DNA from: Andreprevotia lacus DSM 23236
GTDB lineage: Bacteria > Pseudomonadota > Gammaproteobacteria > Burkholderiales > Chitinibacteraceae
DNA: 64,000 nt
NCBI RefSeq assembly: GCF_900176275.1
Contig: NZ_FWXD01000006.1
Coordinates: 137,979-201,978 of the forward strand
Direction: 5' to 3'
Shown: piece after piece, positions 15,942 through 24,574 of the stretch
Position numbering within the stretch: position 1 is the first letter of the stretch
Layout: every line of letters begins with the position of its first letter
Program-made: the position numbers and the translations under genes
Notes under the pieces: generated by a model
Told to the model about the DNA's origin: nothing
The model's database searches: none
The model's input: only the letters and a program-made list of their open reading frames with translations

Positions 15942-18158
15942 TCAGGCGCGATTCACGCTCAATACGCCAACCACGTCAGTCAGCCGTGAGCGTATGCGTG
16001 CCAAATCGTCGGCGCTGCGAATTTCCACCGTAAAGCGCATTTTGGCCAGGGTATCGCGCGAGAGCGTATTGACGCCGGTCACGTTGATTTTCTCGCGCGA
16101 CATCACGTCGCTCAGGTCGCGCAGCAGGCTCGGGCGGTCATGTGCCTCGATCAACAGGTCGGTGGAGAACACGCTGCCCGCATGTTTGCCCCAGTCTGCA
16201 CTGATCAAGCGTTCGGGCGATGCCACAGCAAGCCGCTTGAGCGTGGCGCAATCGGTACGGTGGATGGAAATGCCGCGCCCCTTGGTGACAAAGCCGACTA
16301 CCGCATCTGGCGGTACTGGCTTGCAACACTTGGCCAGCAGGGTCATCAGCTTGTCGACTCCTTCGATCAAGATGCCTTCGCCCTGGCCGCTGGCACGGGC
16401 ACGCTTGATGACGTCGTCGGGGTTGATGGTGGTTTCGACCACCGGTTTTGCATCAGCGGTCAGCGCATCGGCCAGCTCGCGCAGTGTGACTTCGCCATGC
16501 CCCAGCCCGGCCAATAGTTCATCCAGCCCCTTGTAGCCCAGGCGCTGGGCCACGGCATCCTGATTGGCCTGGGTGGCGCCGTTGCGCGCGGCTTCCTTGT
16601 CGTAGATGGCGCGGCCGTTTTCGATGGCGACATCCAGATTCTGCTGGCGTATCCATGCACGCAGCTTTTGCTGTGCGCGGGTGCTTTTCACATAGCCCTG
16701 ATGCAGCCAGTCCAAGCTGGGTCCGCCTTCCTTGGCGGCAATGATTTCCACCCGCTGGCCGTTCTCCAGCGCGGTATGCAGCGGCACGATCTGGCCGTTG
16801 ACCTTGGCGCCACGGCAACGGTGGCCCAAGTCGGTGTGCAAGTGATAGGCAAAGTCCACCGGGGTCGAACCCTTGGGTAGGGCGATCACGCGGCCGGCCG
16901 GGGTGAGGGCATAGATGGTGTCCTCGAACAGCTCTGCCTTGAAGGCATCTGCCAGTTGGGCATCCGAGGCAAGGTCGCTTTTCCAGTCCAGCAGCTGGCG
17001 CAGCCAGGCGATTTTTTCTTCGTATTTGGCGTCACCCTTGCCGCCTTCCTTGTAGCGCCAGTGCGCGGCCACGCCCAGCTCGGCGTGTTCGTGCATCTCG
17101 AAGGTGCGGATCTGCACCTCGACCGCCTTGTCGTCCGGGCCGATCACGGCCGTGTGCAGGCTGCGGTAGTTGTTGCCCTTGGGGTGGGCGATGTAATCGT
17201 CGAACTCACCGGGAATGGGCTGCCACAGGTTGTGCACGATGCCGAGCACGGTATAGCAATCCTTCAGCTCGGGCACCAGCACGCGTACGGCGCGGATGTC
17301 GTACAGCTCGGAGAAGTCGAGCTTCTTTTTCTGCATCTTGCGCCAGATGCTGTAGATGTGTTTGGGTCGCCCCATCAGGTTGGCGCCCGAAATGCCGGCG
17401 GTTTCCAGTTCGCGGTGCAGCGTTTGCAGCACATTGCTGATGAACTGCTCGCGATCGATGCGACGCTCGTCCAGCAACTTGGCGATTTTCTTGTAGGTAT
17501 CCGGGTGCAGGTAGCGGAAACCGAGGTCTTCCAGCTCCCACTTGATCTGCCAGACGCCCAAGCGGTTGGCCAGCGGTGCAAACAGCTCCAGCGTTTCGCG
17601 CGCGATGCTGGTTTGCACCTCGGCCGGCGCACCGCCCAGCGCATGCATGGTTTGCGTGCGCCACGCCAGCTTGATCAGTACGGCGCGGATGTCCTCGACC
17701 ATGGCCAGCAGCATCTTGCGGATGGCTTCAACCTGCGCGGCGGCATCCTGCGGCTTGCCCGTGACATCACGTGCGCCGATATTGGCCAGCACGCGTATCT
17801 TGCGCACCTTGTCCACGCCATCGACCAGTTGCGCCACTTCCTTGCCCAACCGGGATTCCACTGCAGCGTGCGCATCCGGCACAAAATCCGGGATGGCAAA
17901 CAGCAAGCTGGCGATGACGGTGTCGGCATCCAGATTCAGGTCGGCGACGATGGAGGCCGCCGCAACCGCGTGGGTGAACAGTGGATCGCAGATATCGGTC
18001 TGGGTCTTGTCACCGTAAACATCGGCAGCCCAGTCCAGCGCGGTACGCAGCCGCTCGACCTGCGCCGGGGGGTAGCGTTCTGCCAGTTGTGCCAACCAGT
18101 GCGTCGGGTCGGCCGCTTCAGCGATGGAGAGTGCGAGAGGGCGGGTAACTGCGACCAT
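15942..18158 (-). CDS. relA: (p)ppGpp synthetase RelA
   Basis: 738-residue stringent-response enzyme. The N-terminal hydrolase-like domain is degenerate: the HDxxED motif is replaced around LLFAIPDFVPD, so it should not hydrolyse ppGpp. The synthetase domain has ELYDIRAVRV, the RelA-type acidic EFDDY motif (SpoT has RFKDY), YRSLHTAV and VEVQIRT. TGS (TPAGRVIALPKGSTPVDFAYHLHTDLG), zinc-finger/CC (LAKCCKPVPPD) and C-terminal ACT domains follow. It senses uncharged tRNA on ribosomes. ATG at 18158 is chosen over an in-frame TTG at 18164. It is divergent from the DUF2062 gene. Confidence 0.95.
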   Translation of the reverse strand: MVAVTRPLALSIAEAADPTHWLAQLAERYPPAQVERLRTALDWAADVYGDKTQTDICDPLFTHAVAAASIVADLNLDADTVIASLLFAIPDFVPDAHAAVESRLGKEVAQLVDGVDKVRKIRVLANIGARDVTGKPQDAAAQVEAIRKMLLAMVEDIRAVLIKLAWRTQTMHALGGAPAEVQTSIARETLELFAPLANRLGVWQIKWELEDLGFRYLHPDTYKKIAKLLDERRIDREQFISNVLQTLHRELETAGISGANLMGRPKHIYSIWRKMQKKKLDFSELYDIRAVRVLVPELKDCYTVLGIVHNLWQPIPGEFDDYIAHPKGNNYRSLHTAVIGPDDKAVEVQIRTFEMHEHAELGVAAHWRYKEGGKGDAKYEEKIAWLRQLLDWKSDLASDAQLADAFKAELFEDTIYALTPAGRVIALPKGSTPVDFAYHLHTDLGHRCRGAKVNGQIVPLHTALENGQRVEIIAAKEGGPSLDWLHQGYVKSTRAQQKLRAWIRQQNLDVAIENGRAIYDKEAARNGATQANQDAVAQRLGYKGLDELLAGLGHGEVTLRELADALTADAKPVVETTINPDDVIKRARASGQGEGILIEGVDKLMTLLAKCCKPVPPDAVVGFVTKGRGISIHRTDCATLKRLAVASPERLISADWGKHAGSVFSTDLLIEAHDRPSLLRDLSDVMSREKINVTGVNTLSRDTLAKMRFTVEIRSADDLARIRSRLTDVVGVLSVNRA

Positions 18159-18258
18159 ATTCAAACCTGAGGGATTGAAGGAATTTTGCCGTAATCTGGC
18201 TGTCTCTAGAAGCCGGGTTGATCTTTATTTCCCGAATTTTCCATTTCGACAGGCCGCC

Positions 18259-18819
18259 ATGCCCCGCCGTTTTCTCCGCCGCTACCTGCCTGACCATGCC
18301 ACCCTGCAGAAAAACCGCTTTCTGGCGCGTTTTGCACACTGGTTCGCCCATCCGAATTTATGGCACCTGAATCGCCATTCCGTCGCTGGCGGGGTGGTGG
18401 CCGGCGCGATAGGCGGCATGATCCCAGGCCCTCTGCAGGTGATCACGGCCAGCCTGTTGGCCATGCGCTTGCGTGCCAACCTGCCGGTGGCCGTGGTGAG
18501 TACCTTTTATACCAATCCGCTGACCATCGGTCCGCTGTACTGGCTGGCTTTCCGGCTGGGTGCGCTGGTCACCGGTCAGCACACGCAAGGCGTGTTCAAG
18601 GCCATGCCATCCTGGTCGCAGCTGCCTTGGCAGGAATGGGGGCCAGCGGGCTGGCAGTGGTTGCAAGGGCTGGGTACGTCGTTGCTGATTGGACTGCCGC
18701 TGCTGACTGCCTTGCTGGCTGTGGCGGGCTATCTGCTGGTGCAACTGGGCTGGCGGCTGCATATCCTGTGGGCGCTGCGGCAACGCCGGCAGCGCGCAGG
18801 AGCTAAGCCCCCTCAATAA
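18259..18819 (+). CDS. DUF2062 membrane protein
   Basis: 186 residues. The N-terminus is basic (MPRRFLRRYLP), followed by a DUF2062 region with at least two hydrophobic segments: HSVAGGVVAGAIGGMIPGPLQ, then TFYTNPLTIGPLYWLAFRLG, the family's most conserved stretch. A last membrane helix lies near 140-165. Function is unknown; members are inner-membrane proteins. The frame is open from 18124, but the ATG at 18259 gives the typical N-terminus. Its stop overlaps the convergent rsgA stop by 7 bases. Confidence 0.83.
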   Translation: MPRRFLRRYLPDHATLQKNRFLARFAHWFAHPNLWHLNRHSVAGGVVAGAIGGMIPGPLQVITASLLAMRLRANLPVAVVSTFYTNPLTIGPLYWLAFRLGALVTGQHTQGVFKAMPSWSQLPWQEWGPAGWQWLQGLGTSLLIGLPLLTALLAVAGYLLVQLGWRLHILWALRQRRQRAGAKPPQ

Positions 18820-19691
18820 GTGCTGAGCTGCGCCAGCTCGTCTTGTAGCCGGTGCAGCAGGGCAAGGCGCTCGGTCGGGATCTGGCCAGCCTTGACTGCG
18901 CTGGTGAGCGCGCAATCGGGCTCCTGACGGTGGCGGCAGTTGGCAAAGCGGCACTGGCCGATCAGGGCGCGGAAATCCGGCATCAGATAGGGCAGGTTTT
19001 CCGATTTGACGTGTGCCAGGCCGAAGGATTGCAGGCCGGGCGAGTCGATCAGCTCGGATTGTGCATCCAGCTTGTAGAGCGTGGCATTGGTGGTGGTGTG
19101 CTTGCCGGAATCGAGTGCGACGGAAATCTCTTTCACGCGCGCGTTGGCTTCCGGGATCAGCGCATTGGTCAGCGTGGATTTGCCCATACCGGATTGGCCC
19201 ACCAGTACGCTGGTTTCACCTTCAAGTGCCGCGCGTAGCGGCGAAGCATCGTTGAGTGCCGAAACTTCCAGCACCGGGTAGCCCAGCTGCATGTAGTAGG
19301 CCAGCCGTGTGCGCGCCTTGTCGGCGCCCGGCAGGTCGCATTTGTTCAGGCAGATCAAGGGTTTGATGTCGCCTGCTTCGGCGGCGATCAGCGCGCGGCT
19401 GATCAGCTCGTCCGAGAAACTGGGTTCGGTGGCAACCACGATCACCAGCTGCGTGACGTTGGCGGCGATCAACTTTTGCCGCCACTGGTCCGAGCGATAG
19501 AGCAGCGTATCGCGTTCCTGCACCTTTTCGATGACCGCCTGCTCGTGGTTGAGTACGGTGGCGTTGACCCGGTCACCGCAGGCAAAGTCGGTCTTCTTGC
19601 CGCGCGTGCTGGCGGCGCGGCGTGTGCCGTCGGCAAATTCGAGAATGTAGGCCTTGCCGTAGCTGGCGACGATGCGGGCGGTGTCGGTCAA
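18813..19691 (-). CDS. rsgA: Ribosome small-subunit GTPase RsgA
   Basis: Circularly permuted GTPase that matures the 30S subunit. The 292-residue product has an OB-fold N-terminus, then the GTPase motifs in permuted order: G4 LNKCD, G1 GQSGMGKST and G3 DSPG. A C-terminal zinc-binding segment, CRFANCRHRQEPDCAL, follows. The start codon is TTG at 19691 with GGA eight bases upstream; no ATG suits the N-terminus. It lies 13 bases after the pterin dehydratase gene, in the M48 protease-dehydratase-rsgA gene string. Confidence 0.94.
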   Translation of the reverse strand: MTDTARIVASYGKAYILEFADGTRRAASTRGKKTDFACGDRVNATVLNHEQAVIEKVQERDTLLYRSDQWRQKLIAANVTQLVIVVATEPSFSDELISRALIAAEAGDIKPLICLNKCDLPGADKARTRLAYYMQLGYPVLEVSALNDASPLRAALEGETSVLVGQSGMGKSTLTNALIPEANARVKEISVALDSGKHTTTNATLYKLDAQSELIDSPGLQSFGLAHVKSENLPYLMPDFRALIGQCRFANCRHRQEPDCALTSAVKAGQIPTERLALLHRLQDELAQLSTY

Positions 19692-19704
19692 ATCGGTTCC
19701 GTAA

Positions 19705-20013
19705 TCAAAGCGCGTCTATGCGCGCGGCACAGATGAAATCGTTGCGGGACAGGCCGCCGGCGGAGTGGGTGCTCCACACCACGCGGCAGCGGCTGTAGGT
19801 GACTTCCAGATCAGGATGGTGATCCTGCTGGTTGGCGATGTAGGCCACGGCATTCACGAAGGCCATGGTCTGATAGAAATCCTTGAAACGGAAGGTCTTT
19901 TCCAGTTTTCCGCCCAGCACCAGCCACTCCCTCAGCTCGCTGGCCAGCATTTCGGCAGCAACATCGTCGAGCCGGGCGGCATTGGCTTGGCAGCGTTCGG
20001 TGGCAAGTGGCAT
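19705..20013 (-). CDS. 4a-hydroxytetrahydrobiopterin dehydratase
   Basis: 102-residue pterin-4a-carbinolamine dehydratase. The active-site signature is intact as DHHPDLEVTYSRCRVVW with the downstream SxND, and KDFYQTMAFVNAVAYIANQ is the conserved helix. It dehydrates the 4a-hydroxy pterin made by aromatic amino acid hydroxylases, but no phenylalanine hydroxylase gene is in this window. The start at 20013 (MPLATERC) is preferred over 20037. It lies between the M48 protease and rsgA genes on one strand. Confidence 0.9.
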   Translation of the reverse strand: MPLATERCQANAARLDDVAAEMLASELREWLVLGGKLEKTFRFKDFYQTMAFVNAVAYIANQQDHHPDLEVTYSRCRVVWSTHSAGGLSRNDFICAARIDAL

Positions 20014-20045
20014 GGCAGGCTCCTGCGGCGAGGACAACCTTCGTT

Positions 20046-21293
20046 TTAGGCCAGCCTTTGCAGCGCGGCAATGCGCAGCGCGGCAGGCGGGTGGCTGTCG
20101 TAGAACATGCTGTGCAGCGGGTCTGGCGTCAGCGTAGCGGCGTTGTCGCGGTACAGCTTGACCAGTGCCTGGATCAAATCGCCGGCAGAGGATTGCGATG
20201 CGGCGTAGGCATCGGCTTCGTATTCATGCTTGCGCGAGAGGATGGAGCCGACCGGGCCAAACAAAAAGGTGAATACCGGCATCACCATGAAAAACAATGT
20301 GAGCGCATTGGCGGTGGTTTGCGTGTGCACGCCCAAGCCCTGATAAAACCAGCTTTCGTGAATCAGCTGCCCCAGTAACCACAGCAGACCCAGCATCAGC
20401 GCAAAGGTCCATGCCATGCGCTTCACGATGTGGCGATGCTTGAAATGCCCCAGCTCGTGCGCCAGCACGGCCTCGATCTCGTCGCCATCAAGCTGCTTGA
20501 GCAGGGTATCGAAGAACACGATGCGCTTGGTCTTGCCCAGGCCGGTGAAGTAGGCATTGCCGTGGCTGGAGCGCTTGCTGCCGTCCATCATGAAGATGCC
20601 GCTGGCGGTGAAGCCGCAGCGCTGCAGCAGGTTTTCGATGCGCGCGCGCAAACCTTCATCCGGCAGCGGTTCAAATTTGTTGAAGATGGGCGCGATCCAG
20701 GTGGGGAAGATCCACATCAGCAGCAGCGAAAACGCCAGCCAGGTGGCCCAGACATACAGCCACCAGTTGGCGCCCATGCGCTCCATCAGCCAAAGCACGG
20801 CGCCCAGCAGCGGCACGCCGATCACTGCCGCCACGGCGGCGGTCTTGAGCAAATCGGCAGCCCATAGCGCCGGTGTGCTCTGGTTGAAGCCATAGGCAGC
20901 TTCAATGCGGAAAGTGGACAGCCAGGATATCGGCAGGGTCAGCAAGGTGTTGATGACGGCCAGCAGTGCAATCATGCTGACGCCAGCCAGAATCGGGCTG
21001 CTGAACCAGTGCGTGCTCAGCGTGGTCAGCCATTCGATGCCGCCACCCAGTGTAAAGCCGAGCAGGATGATGGCCTCAACCAGTGTGCCTATCATGCCGA
21101 AGCGCGTCTTGGCGATGGTGTAGCTGGCGGCACGCTGGTGTGATTCCAGCGTGATGCGTTCGGCAAATTCGGCAGGTACTGCGTTGCGATGGCGGCGTAC
21201 GTGGTTGATCTGGCGCAGTGCCAGCCACAGTTGCAGCAACACGCTGGCAAAGAGGGCAAAAACAAACAGGATGGTGAACGTATGGGCGGTCAT
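20046..21293 (-). CDS. M48 (Ste24-like) membrane metalloprotease
   Basis: 415 residues with five or more predicted membrane helices. The zinc site is HELGH within EAVLAHELGHFKHRH, with the third ligand glutamate in RKHEYEADAYAA. The N-terminal Ste24p-type region (FRIEAAYGFNQSTPALWAADLLK) places it with CAAX-protease-like M48A enzymes. In bacteria such proteins probably take part in membrane protein quality control. It is divergent from orn and heads the string that continues to pterin dehydratase and rsgA. Confidence 0.9.
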   Translation of the reverse strand: MTAHTFTILFVFALFASVLLQLWLALRQINHVRRHRNAVPAEFAERITLESHQRAASYTIAKTRFGMIGTLVEAIILLGFTLGGGIEWLTTLSTHWFSSPILAGVSMIALLAVINTLLTLPISWLSTFRIEAAYGFNQSTPALWAADLLKTAAVAAVIGVPLLGAVLWLMERMGANWWLYVWATWLAFSLLLMWIFPTWIAPIFNKFEPLPDEGLRARIENLLQRCGFTASGIFMMDGSKRSSHGNAYFTGLGKTKRIVFFDTLLKQLDGDEIEAVLAHELGHFKHRHIVKRMAWTFALMLGLLWLLGQLIHESWFYQGLGVHTQTTANALTLFFMVMPVFTFLFGPVGSILSRKHEYEADAYAASQSSAGDLIQALVKLYRDNAATLTPDPLHSMFYDSHPPAALRIAALQRLA

Positions 21294-21416
21294 CGCGGCT
21301 TGTGAGGTAAAGCGGAGCTAATCGGTAATTATCGCACAGCCTGACCATGCGCCGGGTGGCTTGACGCGAATGGTAGAATGTCCCATCTACAAGCAAAACA
21401 CCTGCAGGAGCGCGCA

Positions 21417-21986
21417 ATGGCGCAAGACCAGAACAACCTGATCTGGCTGGACATGGAAATGACCGGCCTGGACCCGCAAAACGACAAGATCCTTGAGCTG
21501 GCCATCGTGATTACCGACAGCAACCTCGTCACCGTAGCCGAAAGCCCGGTATGGGTGGTGCATCAGCCTGACGCGGTGCTGGATGCCATGGATGACTGGA
21601 ACAAGAACACGCATGGCCGTTCGGGCCTGATCGACAAGGTGAAGGCATCGACCCAGGCTGCCCAGGATGTCGAGGCCGAGGCACTGGCCTTCATCGCGCA
21701 ATTCAGCCCGAAATCGGGTAGCCCGATGTGCGGCAACTCGATCGGCCAGGATCGCCGCTTCATGGCGCGCTGGATGCCCGAGCTGGAAATGTGGTTCCAC
21801 TACCGCAATCTGGATGTGTCCACCCTGAAAGAGCTGTGTAAACGCTGGCAACCGGCGATTTACAAACTATTCAAAAAGAAGGGCAACCATACCGCGCTGG
21901 CCGACGTGTATGAATCCATCGACGAATTGAAGTTTTACCGCGAGCACTTCCTCAAGGTACCGGCCAACGAGCTGCCAAGCGATTGA
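21417..21986 (+). CDS. orn: Oligoribonuclease
   Basis: 189-residue DEDDh 3'-5' exoribonuclease that degrades dinucleotides, including the pGpG left from cyclic di-GMP breakdown. Motifs are [11 protein letters not shown] (ExoI), [17 protein letters not shown] (ExoII) and [15 protein letters not shown] (ExoIII with catalytic His/Asp). GCAGGAG precedes the ATG at 21417; the open frame from 21378 is not used. A TAGAAT -10-like hexamer lies at 21374-21379. pncC follows closely, so the two may be co-transcribed. A diguanylate cyclase is also encoded in this window. Confidence 0.96.
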   Translation: MAQDQNNLIWLDMEMTGLDPQNDKILELAIVITDSNLVTVAESPVWVVHQPDAVLDAMDDWNKNTHGRSGLIDKVKASTQAAQDVEAEALAFIAQFSPKSGSPMCGNSIGQDRRFMARWMPELEMWFHYRNLDVSTLKELCKRWQPAIYKLFKKKGNHTALADVYESIDELKFYREHFLKVPANELPSD

Positions 21987-22018
21987 GCGGGGACTTGAAG
22001 ATCAGCGAGGGCGGCACG

Positions 22019-22507
22019 ATGTCTGATACCTACGCATTGGCCGGGCAACTGGGCCGTTTGCTGCTGGCACGCGGTGAAATGGTGACGACGGCGGAGTCAT
22101 GCACCGGGGGGCTGATCGCCGGTGCCATTACCGATATTGCGGGCAGCAGCAGCTGGTTTGGTCGTGGCTATGTTACCTATGCCAATGATGCCAAGATTGC
22201 CATGCTGGATGTGCCAGCGGTGTTCATCGATACGCTGGGCGCGGTGAGCGAGCCGGTGGTCGCGGCCATGGTGCAGGGCGCGATGATGCAGGCGGAAGCA
22301 CAATGGGGCGTGGCGGTGTCCGGCGTGGCCGGGCCCGGTGGCGGTTCGGCCGAAAAGCCGGTGGGTACGGTCTGGTTTGCCTGGGGCACGCCGTTTGGCA
22401 TCGAAACCGAGCGCAAGCTGTTTGCCGGCGACCGCGCTGCCGTAAGGGCACAAACCGTGCTGCATGCATTGGGCAGGCTGGTGCAATTGATAGAGGAAAC
22501 GGAATGA
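22019..22507 (+). CDS. pncC: Nicotinamide-nucleotide amidase PncC (CinA C-terminal domain)
   Basis: 162-residue stand-alone CinA C-terminal domain that deamidates NMN in the pyridine nucleotide cycle. Hallmarks are TTAESCTGGLIAGAITDIAGSS, GYVTYANDAKIAML, GAVSEPVVAAMVQGA and the VSGVAGPGGGSAEKPVGTVWFA loop. ATG at 22019 has AGGG upstream. A TTG at 21983 overlapping orn would add an atypical stretch. Its stop overlaps the next start (ATGA at 22504-22507), indicating translational coupling with the proteasome-like gene. Confidence 0.92.
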   Translation: MSDTYALAGQLGRLLLARGEMVTTAESCTGGLIAGAITDIAGSSSWFGRGYVTYANDAKIAMLDVPAVFIDTLGAVSEPVVAAMVQGAMMQAEAQWGVAVSGVAGPGGGSAEKPVGTVWFAWGTPFGIETERKLFAGDRAAVRAQTVLHALGRLVQLIEETE

Positions 22508-23079
22508 CCACGGTTGTCGTCGTGAAAAAGGACGGCGAGATTGCCATCGCTGCAGATAGCCAGTCGACATTTGGCGATACCGCGCTGGCGGCCAGCTTTG
22601 ACGCGCGCTGGAACAAGATTTTCAAGGCGCACGGCGGCTATTTTTCGATTTGCGGCAGTGCCGCGCACGATCTGGTGCTGCAGGCTGCGCTCAAGAAGAG
22701 CAAATCGCTCGATTTCAGCAGCCGCCCGGCTATTTTCGACAGCTTTCGCAAGTTGCATCCCAAGCTCAAGGAAGATTACTTTCTCAAGCCGGATGAAGAG
22801 GATGAGGATGCCTACGAATCGAGCCAGATGACGGTGCTGCTGGCCAATCCGCATGGCATTTTCGGCATTTTCAGCCTGCGCGAGGTCTATGAGTTTGAAC
22901 GCTTCTGGGCCATAGGCAGCGGGCGCGACTACGCGATCGGCGCGATGCAGGTACTGTACGACCGGCCAGACATGAGTGCTGCCGACATTGCCAAGGCTGG
23001 CGTGGAAACCGGATGCATCTTCGACGTGTCATCCAGCCTGCCCATGACGAGCTATACCCTGAAGGTGGCCGAAGCATGA
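22504..23079 (+). CDS. Betaproteobacterial proteasome-like subunit (Ntn-hydrolase)
   Basis: 191 residues related to HslV/proteasome beta subunits. After Met removal the N-terminal nucleophile is Thr1 (TTVVVVKKDG), D17 lies in AADSQST, and a lysine in ARWNKIFK fits the catalytic Lys33 with a short insertion. AIGSGRDYAIGAM matches the HslV C-terminal glycine motif. It is longer than HslV, and no hslU-type ATPase is adjacent. This fits the BPH group of double-ring proteasome homologues described in betaproteobacteria. It is coupled by ATGA overlaps both to pncC upstream and to the YhcH-family gene downstream. Confidence 0.82.
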   Translation: MTTVVVVKKDGEIAIAADSQSTFGDTALAASFDARWNKIFKAHGGYFSICGSAAHDLVLQAALKKSKSLDFSSRPAIFDSFRKLHPKLKEDYFLKPDEEDEDAYESSQMTVLLANPHGIFGIFSLREVYEFERFWAIGSGRDYAIGAMQVLYDRPDMSAADIAKAGVETGCIFDVSSSLPMTSYTLKVAEA

Positions 23080-23552
23080 TGTTGGGAAATCTGCTCAGCT
23101 GGCCGCTGCAGCAGGCGGTGTTTCCGGCTGCGGTCAATCATGCACTGGCGCTGCTGCAGCAACAGGACCTGGCAACCCTGCCGGCCGGGCGTTATCCGCT
23201 GGATGGCGACAAGCTGTTCTTCATGATCCAGGAAATGAATACCCGGCCGCAGCAGGACAAAAAGCCGGAGGCGCACCGCGAGCATGCCGATATCCAGTTG
23301 CTGCTGGCGGGGAACGAGCGCTATGGCATGGCGCCGCCCGCACCGGAAAGCTGCATTGTGGAGGACCGGCGTGATACGCATGACATCGCGTTTTACGCCG
23401 CGCCGGCAGACGAAGTGTTTTTTGACCTGCAGCCCGGCATGTTCGCGGTGTTTTTTCCCGGCGAGTTGCACCGCCCGTGCTGCGCGGTGGCCGAAGCGCA
23501 GCCCATACGCAAGGCGGTGGTGAAGATACACCGCAGCCTGTTGGGGCTCTAA
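23076..23552 (+). CDS. YhcH/YjgK/YiaL (TabA-like) family protein
   Basis: 158-residue cupin-like protein. Diagnostic stretches are FMIQEMNTRP, PEAHREHADIQLLLAGNERYG, DEVFFDLQPGMFAVFFPGELHRP and KAVVKIHRSLL. The metal-binding His/Glu set of the family appears present. Relatives include TabA (biofilm dispersal, linked to toxin-antitoxin responses) and YhcH (sugar acid or sialic acid catabolism); no specific role can be assigned here. Its ATG overlaps the stop of the proteasome-like gene, making it the last gene of a coupled trio. Confidence 0.85.
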   Translation: MMLGNLLSWPLQQAVFPAAVNHALALLQQQDLATLPAGRYPLDGDKLFFMIQEMNTRPQQDKKPEAHREHADIQLLLAGNERYGMAPPAPESCIVEDRRDTHDIAFYAAPADEVFFDLQPGMFAVFFPGELHRPCCAVAEAQPIRKAVVKIHRSLLGL

Positions 23553-23636
23553 CCACGTTCAATTCCGGGCGCCGGCTTGTCCGGCCCCGCAAGCAACAAT
23601 CCGGCCGCCACTGCGGTCGTAGCAAGGAATCAAAGC

Positions 23637-24503
23637 ATGCAAGACACGCTGGAGCGTTTTATTTTCGAGCAGGCACCGGTGCGCGGTGAAATCGTGCAAC
23701 TGGGCTCGGCCTATCAGGAAGTGCTTAACCGCCATGGTTATCCGCCGGTGCTGCAGAAATTGATCGGCGAGCTGATGACGGCGGCGACCTTGTTGTCAGC
23801 CACACTCAAGTTCGATGGCACGCTGGTCATGCAGTTGCACGGCCATGCTGCAGTGCGTCTGATCGTGGTGGAAGTCACCAGTCAGAACACGATACGCGCG
23901 ATGGCGCGCTGGGAGGGCGATATTCCCGATGTGTCGCTGGGTGAGCTGCTGGGAGAAGGGCGCTTTGTCATCACGCTCGACCCGACCGAGGGTGAGGCTT
24001 ATCAAGGTATCGTCGGTTTCGAGCCGGGCCAGAGCGTGGCACAGATCATCGAGCATTACATGCAGAGTTCCGAGCAGCTGCAGACGCGTTTGTGGCTGGC
24101 ATGCACCGATGGCAAGGCTGCCGGTCTGCTGGTGCAGAAGCTGCCGGCCGGCCATGGCGATCCTGATGCGTGGGACCGGGTGCAGAAGCTGTCCGAGACC
24201 GTGACCGCCGAAGAACTGCTGGACCTGCCGCCGCGCGACCTCTTGTATCGCCTGTTCCATCAGGAAGAGGTGCGCGTGTTTGACCCGTCCACACCGACCT
24301 TTGCCTGCACCTGTTCGCGCGAACGGGTGGGCGGCATGCTGCAAATGGTGGGCAAGGCCGAGATCGACAGCGTGATGGCCGAAAAGGGCCAGGTTGAAGT
24401 GACCTGCGAGTTTTGTGGCCAAGGCTATCAATTTGACCAGGTTGACGTGGCCCAGCTGTTTGGCGGCCACGGCACCGACCATGCGGGCACCCAGCTGCAT
24501 TGA
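23637..24503 (+). CDS. hslO: Redox-regulated chaperone Hsp33
   Basis: 288-residue holdase activated by oxidation. The C-terminal redox switch has all four zinc cysteines: CTC in FACTCSRERV and CEFC in VTCEFCGQGYQF. The N-terminal substrate domain begins FIFEQAPVRGEIVQLG and contains LLSATLKFDGTLVMQLHG and GYVGI-like sequence. ATG at 23637 has AAGGA upstream; the frame open from 23577 is a poorer start. It lies 84 bases after the YhcH-family gene. Confidence 0.95.
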   Translation: MQDTLERFIFEQAPVRGEIVQLGSAYQEVLNRHGYPPVLQKLIGELMTAATLLSATLKFDGTLVMQLHGHAAVRLIVVEVTSQNTIRAMARWEGDIPDVSLGELLGEGRFVITLDPTEGEAYQGIVGFEPGQSVAQIIEHYMQSSEQLQTRLWLACTDGKAAGLLVQKLPAGHGDPDAWDRVQKLSETVTAEELLDLPPRDLLYRLFHQEEVRVFDPSTPTFACTCSRERVGGMLQMVGKAEIDSVMAEKGQVEVTCEFCGQGYQFDQVDVAQLFGGHGTDHAGTQLH

Positions 24504-24574
24504 GCTGGTGTTGCGGCAAGCCGATGCCGAAAGCTGTCATGCACCCCGGCTGACCGGCCGGGTATGGCAGGGGC

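Noticed and set aside
15942..18158. SpoT rather than RelA
   Set aside because: The hydrolase HD motif is degenerate and the synthetase motif is the acidic EFDD type, both pointing to RelA.
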